A stretch of 12,409 bases of DNA, from contig DGKJ01000037.1 in NCBI GenBank assembly GCA_002387735.1, positions 28,874 through 41,282 on the forward strand, given 5' to 3'. Positions 6,781 to 12,409 of this stretch are shown here, piece after piece. The translations under genes and the position numbers were made by a program. The notes beneath the pieces were generated by a model that ran no database searches, was not told the origin of the DNA, and was given only the letters and a program-made list of their open reading frames with translations. Positions within the stretch are counted from its first letter, which is position 1. Each line of letters starts with the position of its first letter. This DNA comes from Bacteriovoracaceae bacterium UBA4573 (GTDB lineage Bacteria > Bdellovibrionota > UBA1018 > UBA923).

Positions 6781-7917
6781 ATGAAAACATTCGAATCAAG
6801 ATTTTTATTTATATTTTTCCCTCTACTGTTTTTAATTCTATTCTTGCTAGCGGCCTTTAATTTCGTTGTAGATCCTGGAGACATTTACCTTAAAAAAGCG
6901 TCTTTATTTTCAGAAAATAAGCTGTCAATTCAAAACGCTGAACTAAGCCTATTTAATTCATTTGAACGCTCCAAAGTCGGACTCGCCTTCGAAGGTAATG
7001 AGAGGGTCTTTAGCAACGCACTTGCCAAACATAAAAAAAACATGGACTGCGTTATTTTAGGTTCCAGCCGCGCAATGCAGATAAGCAGTATTCGTAGTAG
7101 GCATTTAAATCGCCTCTGTACCAACACCTTAAACCTAGGCGTTTCCGGAGGTTCTCTTGAAGACATATTTATCTACGTTCAACTTCTCACGCAAAATAAC
7201 AATTTACCAAGGATCGTTTTTATAGAAGTCTCTCCGTGGACTCTAAAATGGAATATGGATATACGCTTTTTATATAATGCGGATATACTTAGTTCTTTTC
7301 TCGAGGAGAATAGAATTTCGAAACCAGGCTACACGGTTAAAAATTATAAAATTAGCTTATTAAAAAATTTAATAAATCTAGAATACACTAAGGCGTCCCT
7401 GCTCAAATTGTACCAACACAAATTCAAATTAACATTTTTATCTGATACAGCGTTTTTGGAGAATCTAGTTTATTCAGAAAATATTGCCAATCTTGAGAAC
7501 ATGATTCTTACTAAGCCCGTAAGGATCAAAGATGGAAGCCTAGTCTACCAAAAATCGTTCACTGATACAAACAAGACCGGCTTGTCCTACAACGAACCGC
7601 CTGCCTATAATTTAAGTGGCCCATTTTTCGAAGATAGCGCCGTCGACACCCTTTCCAACACGATTGAGAAATTAGGTCACCGTAATGTTGAGATATATTT
7701 AGTTCTCACTCCGTACCATGAAAGCAGTTTCAGGCCAGAACATGCCGCGTACTCAAAATATTTGATCGCGGTTGAAAAAAAGACCAGAGAAATTGCCCGC
7801 ACGCATAATATTAAACTCTTGGGAAGCTACAGTCCATCAAAGGTGGGCTGTAGGCCCGAACAGTTTTATGACTTTATGCACCCGACGTCAGAGTGTGTAG
7901 ACTTAATATTTAAGTGA
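6781..7917 (+). CDS. Membrane-anchored SGNH-like acyltransferase/esterase partner of the MBOAT protein
   Basis: A 378-residue protein with one N-terminal signal anchor (about residues 7-29) and a large extracytoplasmic domain. SGNH-type elements are visible. The nucleophile block is 'VILGSSRAMQ' (91-100, Ser95 or Ser96). The block II glycine region is 'LNLGVSGGS' (117-125). A strand, 'IYLVLTPYH', sits near 315-323 where the block III region is expected. 'YDFMHPT' (363-369) supplies the Asp364/His367 pair of the D-x-x-H block. 'FVVDPGDIY' just after the anchor is also seen in DUF1574/AlgJ-like proteins paired with MBOAT enzymes, so that family is the best guess. In such pairs the MBOAT protein exports the acyl group and the SGNH domain transfers it to the glycan. 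The ATG is 2 bases after the MBOAT stop. Sequence is very AT-rich: two 60-base lines (6781 and 7321) hold 13 and 12 G+C. An esterase role is the alternative. Confidence 0.8.
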   Translation: MKTFESRFLFIFFPLLFLILFLLAAFNFVVDPGDIYLKKASLFSENKLSIQNAELSLFNSFERSKVGLAFEGNERVFSNALAKHKKNMDCVILGSSRAMQISSIRSRHLNRLCTNTLNLGVSGGSLEDIFIYVQLLTQNNNLPRIVFIEVSPWTLKWNMDIRFLYNADILSSFLEENRISKPGYTVKNYKISLLKNLINLEYTKASLLKLYQHKFKLTFLSDTAFLENLVYSENIANLENMILTKPVRIKDGSLVYQKSFTDTNKTGLSYNEPPAYNLSGPFFEDSAVDTLSNTIEKLGHRNVEIYLVLTPYHESSFRPEHAAYSKYLIAVEKKTREIARTHNIKLLGSYSPSKVGCRPEQFYDFMHPTSECVDLIFK

Positions 7918-7962
7918 CGAAAAACGTACTACTTGCATAAGTCGAAATTCGAATCGCAATAG

Positions 7963-7995
7963 CCTGTATCCGTTGTTCTGGATAATAAAAACAGG
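7963..7995. terminator. Possible stem-loop between two convergent genes
   Basis: CCTGT (7963-7967) can pair with ACAGG (7991-7995), and TATCC (7967-7971) with GGATA (7980-7984); both stems want base T7967. The asymmetric AT-rich bulge (ATAAAA) and short stems make it weak. It lies in the 96-base gap between convergent genes ending at 7917 and 8014, where a terminator is expected. The 9-base word AATAGCCTG occurs at 7958 and again at 7997. Confidence 0.25.
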
Positions 7996-8013
7996 TAATA
8001 GCCTGGGATTTAA

Positions 8014-9774
8014 CTATTTACCGCTCAACAGGACCATCTTAAACTGATCTTTTTCAAATACAACAGTGGTCGTCCTAGACTGTTCGCGTTCGAATACAAA
8101 TTTGACCAACGAACTTTTAGATCCCGGCCACAGCAATACGTAGGCTTTATCAGCGAAAGAAATCCCAGACACGCAGTTTGTATTTTCGCAATCTAAGTAT
8201 TTAGTGCGTTTAGAAATATCTGGAACCAACGTCAAATAGGGATAGTCTGTGTAAATCGGGTATTGATTTGGGTGTCGGCTAAACTCAGTATAAATTTCTT
8301 TGTTGATTTCCCTGTTTCCAATCCCTCGCTCCTTAAAGTCCTGTATCGCCAATAGTTTATCTGAGCTGAAATTACGAGACGCATACCATGCCGCGAACAA
8401 GACAAGTCCGACTAACAACAAACGCGTTGAAACCACCAACACCCGTCTATTTAGATTTCCCAAAACCTCTACAAGTATTTTTATTCGAAGAGTAAAGAAC
8501 CAAATTCCGCCGGCAACGGAAATTGCCATAGGCCCAAGGCCCAGCGCCAAATTACGCGAGGCATATGACAGTAGGTAGCTCCAACAAATAAATATCGGAA
8601 TGGTTAAAAACACCGTCACCAATCTTACTTTAGGCAAAAACAGACTTAGCGGCGCAAAGAGCAAGACCTCGGGGCTGTGAGTCCAAACATACGTCAAGGT
8701 GCTGACAATCGTTTTAACGAGTTGCGGATCGGTATAGTTAAAAAGCATTACTACTGTAGGTTTTTCTACACCCGTAGCTACCAAATAGGCTCGACTAAGA
8801 TACCAAGGCGCGACCAAGCCCAATGTCAGCAGCACAAAGCGTGTCTCACGCCTTCCAGTCCAATAACTAAACGTCGCACAGAGCAAGGCCAATAGACCCA
8901 GAGCATTGTGTTTCGTGAGCGCCGCACTTGCGAGAATCGCAGCTAAAACATATTTAATAAAATCTTCGTCTTTTTTTGAGTTTCTTCGCTTTAGAATAAT
9001 CAGACAAATCAGCATTGCGAGCGGATAAAAAGAAAGCGAAGCGTCAACATAGCCACTGTAGGTGAGGTGGCCAACATAGACCTTTAGAAATTTAATATAG
9101 AAATAAGTTGCGATTACGAATATCGCCGTCAAAGAACGGTGCAACAACGTCGCCGCCAATAAAGAACCTACTCCAAGCAACACTAAAATGCCTTGGCTTG
9201 CGTGCGCGAAAAACTGAACCTTGCTGGTTCCGATGAATTTGTAGGTGAGAGAATATACAATTGGTAAAAGCTGTGGGTACAACCAAGTGTCCAAGGGGAC
9301 TCTATTGCCGTACCACTGCGTGGCCCAATAATTCCAACTTACCGCCGCATCCCAAGTTTCAAATATCCCAGGAACTTGTAAGTAAAAGTTTTTAAACTCG
9401 CGAACAACAACTTGCAGAGTAAAAAGGCAAAATGCGAAAAGAACTAAATTAGGAAACTGAAACTTACGGAAATTTTCGAAAACACTCGGGTCCAAAAATT
9501 TGAACGGCGACTCAGAGCTCTTACGTCTATTTTCCAACTTTATCAGCGCAAACAACGCAATGCACTGAACGGCGAACAGCGACAGCACCACCGGCCGCAA
9601 ATACCAGCCACAGGCTGTTAGAAAAAACACTAGATAGTGCGTGAACAAAAGACTGAAGGGCACCGAAAAAAACAGTTGCACCATCCAATTCGATCGAAAT
9701 TTAAAAACCCTTTGTAAAATGAGGCCCGGTAGAATGAACGATTGAACAAGAGCTGCGAACCCGAGAAGAAACAT
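8014..9774 (-). CDS. GT-C-like multi-pass membrane glycosyltransferase with extracytoplasmic C-terminal domain
   Basis: A 586-residue protein with about ten or more hydrophobic helices from residue 1 to about 465, then a soluble tail of about 120 residues. Features of GT-C (GT39/ArnT-like) enzymes are present. The first large loop carries acidic residues in 'FETWDAAVSWNYWA' (138-151, Glu139 and Asp142), where GT-C enzymes hold a catalytic Asp. 'ALTKHNALGLL' (285-295) followed by 'RR..R' and 'APWYLSR' (322-328) matches the usual mid-protein pattern. 'SRNLALGLGPMAISVAGG' (406-423) resembles the late 'RYLLPALP' segment. Such enzymes move sugars from polyprenyl-phosphate carriers at the outer face of the inner membrane. 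The tail contains C529 and C534 ('YLDCENTNC') and 'FEKDQFKMVL', shared with the remnant at 4925-5275. It begins 14 bases after the receiver-TPR gene with no good Shine-Dalgarno, suggesting coupling. Donor and acceptor are unknown, and a non-enzymatic transporter cannot be excluded. Confidence 0.7.
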   Translation of the reverse strand: MFLLGFAALVQSFILPGLILQRVFKFRSNWMVQLFFSVPFSLLFTHYLVFFLTACGWYLRPVVLSLFAVQCIALFALIKLENRRKSSESPFKFLDPSVFENFRKFQFPNLVLFAFCLFTLQVVVREFKNFYLQVPGIFETWDAAVSWNYWATQWYGNRVPLDTWLYPQLLPIVYSLTYKFIGTSKVQFFAHASQGILVLLGVGSLLAATLLHRSLTAIFVIATYFYIKFLKVYVGHLTYSGYVDASLSFYPLAMLICLIILKRRNSKKDEDFIKYVLAAILASAALTKHNALGLLALLCATFSYWTGRRETRFVLLTLGLVAPWYLSRAYLVATGVEKPTVVMLFNYTDPQLVKTIVSTLTYVWTHSPEVLLFAPLSLFLPKVRLVTVFLTIPIFICWSYLLSYASRNLALGLGPMAISVAGGIWFFTLRIKILVEVLGNLNRRVLVVSTRLLLVGLVLFAAWYASRNFSSDKLLAIQDFKERGIGNREINKEIYTEFSRHPNQYPIYTDYPYLTLVPDISKRTKYLDCENTNCVSGISFADKAYVLLWPGSKSSLVKFVFEREQSRTTTVVFEKDQFKMVLLSGK

Positions 9775-9788
9775 TTTTGAACGATATA

Positions 9789-11114
9789 TTACGGACTACT
9801 GCGTTTCAATAACGATTCAAATAACTCTTTTTTGGCCGGATATTTTGCCACTGCACTTCTCACCAGATCTTCGGCTGCAGCGCCAAGATTAGCTTCTACT
9901 GAACGTTTAATCATTACTTCGTAGAGTCGCGGATCTTCAATGCCCTGGGCCAATAAACGCCGGCCCTGCTCTACCACCAGTGAAGGGGCCGACTTGCCGT
10001 TTAAAATTAGAAAATTCATTACTTGAAACTCTTTGCCCTTATGCGTTTCTGGTGGAAACCGTTTTAAAAATTTTTCGGCTTCCTCAGGCAAATTATTTTC
10101 AATAAGCACGGGAATGATTTCTGACAATACTCTTGGGCTACCCATCGAGGTTACTGCCGCTTTATTAAAAATATCGAGGGCCTTTCCTGCACCTTGGTTT
10201 GAATCTAAATAGTACTTTCCGCACACTACTAAAGCGGCGGTCGTGTATCGAATCAACGTTTCGTTACGTTGATCCAGCGTCATGAACATCAAATAATAAC
10301 GTTCGATGTCCTCGTATTCTCCGGTCATGATTGCTAAGCGCAACACTTCTCCAAGGCGCTTTGGGTTGGCAGGAAAATATTTAGCGATTTTCTTTACGAC
10401 GTCGTAGGCGTCTTTGTGTCGCCGCTCTTTCATTAATAGTTCGTACATTCCAACTAAACATTTGTAGTGAATGCCGTTAAATTTTAGGCCCTTCATGTAA
10501 TTAGACTGGGCCTGAGCAACAATTTCTCGTAAAAACTTCACCTGACCAAGGTAGTAATAAGCAAGCGACGGCGCCGGATCAAGTTTCGTAGCTTTGTTGA
10601 AAAGCTCCTCAGCCTCATCGAGTTTTGCCTCCTCCATGCGGGCCTTGCCTTGCTCGATTGTTTTTAAATACTCTGGCGGTCGAATTTTTTGAATCGCTGC
10701 ATTCAGAATTGTCTTTCGAACAAATTCAAGGGTGTAGGGCTTAATAATATAGGCATCGATGTCCTCTTCTAATGCTCGAGCTGCAGCAGTCTGCGACGTA
10801 TTTCCCGTCACAATTATAAATATGCAATCCTTTGTTTCTTTAGGACGTTGCTCTCTTTGACTTTGAAGCAGCTCCAAACCGCAGCGCGGACCAAATTCGT
10901 ACTCGGCAATTACAACGTGCGGTTTGAGTTCTGCTATTTGTTCTTCGGCAGCTTTATAGGTGTTCGCTAGAAACAACTGATTCGATTTGGCGCCCATTTC
11001 TTTTAAAACGTTAAATAGACTTGAACGAGACCCCGCATTGCTGTCCGCAATTAAAATTTTTCTTCCGGGGAGAAACTTCTGAAATAGTTCCGCATCTTTT
11101 GATATCTGCGCCAC
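9789..11114 (-). CDS. Response-regulator receiver domain (degenerate) fused to TPR repeats
   Basis: A 441-residue cytoplasmic protein. Residues 17-135 form a CheY-like receiver: 'KILIADSNAGSR' for beta-1, 'HVVIAEYEFGPRCGLELL' for beta-3, 'FIIVTGNT' for beta-4 with Thr103, and 'AYIIKPYTLEFV' for beta-5 with conserved Lys125-Pro126. The position normally held by the phosphorylated Asp is Glu71. The acidic pair of beta-1 is reduced to Asp24 followed by Ser25. Phosphorylation is therefore unlikely, and Glu may mimic the phosphorylated state. Residues 150-441 are helical TPR repeats, clearest at 'AKLDEAEELFNKATKLDPAPSLAYYYLGQVKF', suggesting a protein-docking scaffold. There is no DNA-binding or enzymatic output domain. 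The start is GTG overlapping the previous stop (TAGTG), with GAGG 8 bases upstream. The membrane glycosyltransferase-like gene follows after 14 bases, so one transcript is likely. Confidence 0.88.
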   Translation of the reverse strand: MAQISKDAELFQKFLPGRKILIADSNAGSRSSLFNVLKEMGAKSNQLFLANTYKAAEEQIAELKPHVVIAEYEFGPRCGLELLQSQREQRPKETKDCIFIIVTGNTSQTAAARALEEDIDAYIIKPYTLEFVRKTILNAAIQKIRPPEYLKTIEQGKARMEEAKLDEAEELFNKATKLDPAPSLAYYYLGQVKFLREIVAQAQSNYMKGLKFNGIHYKCLVGMYELLMKERRHKDAYDVVKKIAKYFPANPKRLGEVLRLAIMTGEYEDIERYYLMFMTLDQRNETLIRYTTAALVVCGKYYLDSNQGAGKALDIFNKAAVTSMGSPRVLSEIIPVLIENNLPEEAEKFLKRFPPETHKGKEFQVMNFLILNGKSAPSLVVEQGRRLLAQGIEDPRLYEVMIKRSVEANLGAAAEDLVRSAVAKYPAKKELFESLLKRSSP

Positions 11115-11521
11115 TATTTATTCCTCATCTCGAACAATCGAGATATCTCTTGCTGGCGACTGGAAAATACACACAAAAAATCGTTCCAGCCTTTTTTATC
11201 AAATTGAATCAAATCCAACACAATCAGTAATCGGTCCCCGTCGCCGACCTTATCAATTTTGATCATCTTGGCGGTGGTATTAAAAATAGGAACCTGGTTG
11301 CCCGACGCGGGATCGGTCTTAAATATTTTTAAAAGTACATGGTTATCCACCGCACAATTATCGAATGGAATTTCCACTGTTAGCGTTTTGTCGCCAACTT
11401 CGAGCAACGATACGTCACTCGAATTGGGCACAGACCGGTCGGTCGATAGATTCTTAAAATCAAAGGTCAGCCGAATCGACTCAAAATCAGAAGGATTAAA
11501 TAACTCAAACTCGTCGCCCAT
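11114..11521 (-). CDS. Conserved-looking 135-residue cytoplasmic protein of unknown function
   Basis: I do not recognise this family. It is 135 residues, acidic at the N-terminus ('MGDEFELFNPSDFES'), without signal peptide or membrane helix. Predicted beta-strands alternate through the middle ('IRLTFDFKNLS', 'KTLTVEIPF', 'HVLLKIFKT', 'RLLIVLDLIQF'). A short basic helix closes the chain ('SSRQQEISRLFEMRN'). The all-beta core with 'DVSLLEVGDKTLTVEIPF' recalls a PilZ-type barrel, but the RxxxR and DxSxxG c-di-GMP-binding residues are not present, so I do not assign it. It is the first gene of a tight minus-strand run and overlaps the receiver-TPR gene by one base, so the two proteins probably act together in fixed ratio. 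The ATG at 11521 has no strong Shine-Dalgarno. It may be an adaptor for the degenerate receiver, which is inference from context only. Confidence 0.7.
   Translation of the reverse strand: MGDEFELFNPSDFESIRLTFDFKNLSTDRSVPNSSDVSLLEVGDKTLTVEIPFDNCAVDNHVLLKIFKTDPASGNQVPIFNTTAKMIKIDKVGDGDRLLIVLDLIQFDKKGWNDFLCVFSSRQQEISRLFEMRNK
11123..11126 (-). promoter_or_regulatory. Shine-Dalgarno GAGG for the GTG-started receiver-TPR gene
   Basis: GAGG lies inside the 3' end of the 135-residue gene, 8 bases before the GTG at 11114. The GTG shares one base with the TAG stop of the upstream gene. Together these support a GTG start and translational coupling. Confidence 0.6.
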
Positions 11522-11643
11522 GTAGGTATTTTAGGGCAACCTTCGTTTTTTATCTACGCTAGTCGAAAACGAACCCATTGATACTATGCGTTGCACCATT
11601 CCGCTGACTATGCATCTCGCAGCAATTCTTATAAGGTTTCCTA
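11522..11643. promoter_or_regulatory. Divergent intergenic region
   Basis: This 122-base gap separates the minus-strand run starting at 11521 from the plus-strand acyl-CoA dehydrogenase-like gene at 11644, so it must hold outward promoters for at least one of them. I could not identify a convincing -35/-10 pair in either direction. AAGG at 11633-11636 is a plausible Shine-Dalgarno for the ATG at 11644. Confidence 0.4.
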
Positions 11644-12409
11644 ATGAATCTGCTCAATCCACAATTTTATAAAAATCAGTCTGATCCCGATGCACCGATG
11701 CGAGAAATCGCACTTAAAACCATTGATTTTTTCGAAACTCGGGGCAAACGAAAGCTCAAGCGAGCCGATCACGATCGGGAATGGTACGCCGATTTTCTCG
11801 AGTTTCAGAAGCAAAATCAGATTTTTTCGACGCTATTAACTCCGACACAATACGGAAACGGGCATTCCAGATGGGACACCTCTCGCATCTGCAAATTTAA
11901 TGAACTCCTCGGATTCTACGGACTAAGTTACTGGTACACCTGGCAAGTTTCCATGCTGGGACTCGGGCCTATTTGGATGAGTAAAAATGAACCCCTCAAG
12001 AAGCAAGCCGCTGAGTTTCTAAAAGAGGGCGGCATATTCGCATTTGGTCTTTCGGAAAAAGATCACGGTGCCGACCTTTACGCTACCGAAATGCGCCTTT
12101 TCCCAATTAACGAAAAACTGCACCACGCGCGCGGACGAAAATATTATATAGGCAACGCTCAAAAAGCGGCACTCGTTTCGACATTTGGAAAGTTTGAAGG
12201 TTCTGGCGATTTTGTATTTTTCGCTGTTGCTCCCACCCAACCCAATTATGAATGCTTACAAAACGTGGTTAACTCGCCCAATTATGTCGGAGAGTTGGCA
12301 TTAAATGACTATCCGATCACCGAAAAGGAAATTCTGAGTCGCGGCCAAGAAGCCTGGGATACAGCCTTAAATACCATTAATATCTGCAAATTTAATCTCG
12401 GCTGGGCAT
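11644..12409 (+). CDS. Acyl-CoA dehydrogenase-like protein (5' part, runs off the window)
   Basis: The reading frame opens at an ATG with AAGG 7 bases upstream and stays open to the window end, giving 255 codons of a protein that would normally be about 400-600 residues. Its order of features fits the acyl-CoA dehydrogenase family, which oxidises acyl-CoA using FAD. An N-terminal all-helical domain contains 'FLEFQKQNQIFSTLLTPTQYGNG'. The middle-domain flavin/substrate region is 'FAFGLSEKDHGADLYATEM', the equivalent of the usual TE..GSD....T pattern. 'ARGRKYYIGNAQKA' matches the G.K.yItNa..A strand, and the start of the C-terminal helical domain is 'ALNTINICKFNLGWA'. The usual 'TEP' is 'SEK' here and 'GSD' is 'GAD', so it is a divergent member. 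The catalytic Glu region lies beyond the window. Substrate chain length is unknown. It is transcribed away from the receiver-TPR run. Confidence 0.8.
   Translation, partial: MNLLNPQFYKNQSDPDAPMREIALKTIDFFETRGKRKLKRADHDREWYADFLEFQKQNQIFSTLLTPTQYGNGHSRWDTSRICKFNELLGFYGLSYWYTWQVSMLGLGPIWMSKNEPLKKQAAEFLKEGGIFAFGLSEKDHGADLYATEMRLFPINEKLHHARGRKYYIGNAQKAALVSTFGKFEGSGDFVFFAVAPTQPNYECLQNVVNSPNYVGELALNDYPITEKEILSRGQEAWDTALNTINICKFNLGWA

Noticed and set aside
7947..7957. Near-perfect palindrome around TCGAAATTCGA between the convergent genes
   Set aside because: The arms are 5 bases with a one-base centre, too tight for a hairpin, and there is no partner site to suggest an operator.
4925..8400. Composite transposon or integron explanation for the repeated flanks
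   Set aside because: There is no transposase, integrase, terminal inverted repeat or target-site duplication in view. The repeats are diverged protein-coding sequence, which fits old gene duplication better.
11114..11521. Assignment of the 135-residue protein as a PilZ c-di-GMP receptor
   Set aside because: The strand pattern is suggestive, but neither RxxxR nor DxSxxG is present, so a c-di-GMP role is not supported.
12019..12240. Minus-strand open frame opposite the acyl-CoA dehydrogenase-like gene
   Set aside because: It is antisense to a frame with clear family motifs and has no motif of its own.

Overview
The window looks like a piece of chromosome from a Gram-negative bacterium with moderate to low GC. 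Secreted proteins, a periplasmic c-type cytochrome, a receiver-TPR protein and envelope polysaccharide genes all sit close together. A Bdellovibrionota or delta-proteobacteria-like host would fit this mix, but that is an impression from gene content, not a phylogenetic result. I see no tRNA, rRNA, CRISPR array, transposase or phage gene.

Layout. (1) 36-3010, plus strand: an SRAP-family DNA-protein crosslink (abasic-site) protein, a classical SDR oxidoreductase, and a beta-CASP metallo-beta-lactamase-fold RNase. (2) 2994-4896, minus strand: a periplasmic single-haem CxxCH protein followed by a small secreted protein. The latter runs 17 bases into the 3' end of the RNase gene. (3) 4925-5275, minus strand: a degenerate remnant of the C-terminal domain of the membrane glycosyltransferase-like gene at 8014-9774. 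(4) 5333-7917, plus strand: an AT-rich two-gene cassette encoding an AlgI-type MBOAT O-acyltransferase and a membrane-anchored SGNH-like partner. (5) 11521-8014, minus strand: a tight run of a 135-aa unknown protein, a receiver-TPR protein with a non-canonical phospho-acceptor site, and a GT-C-like multi-pass membrane protein. (6) 11644 to the window end, plus strand: the first 255 codons of an acyl-CoA dehydrogenase-like protein.

How the genes may work together. The MBOAT/SGNH pair is the classic arrangement for moving acyl groups across the inner membrane onto a periplasmic glycan. The neighbouring GT-C-like protein would be a lipid-linked sugar transferase, so the centre of the window reads as an envelope-glycan modification locus. 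The cassette lies between two same-orientation copies, one complete and one eroded, of the glycosyltransferase C-terminal domain. This points to past duplication and replacement at the locus. The receiver-TPR protein shares a likely transcript with the glycosyltransferase and lacks the normal phosphorylatable Asp, so it may act as a constitutive scaffold rather than a phosphorylation switch.
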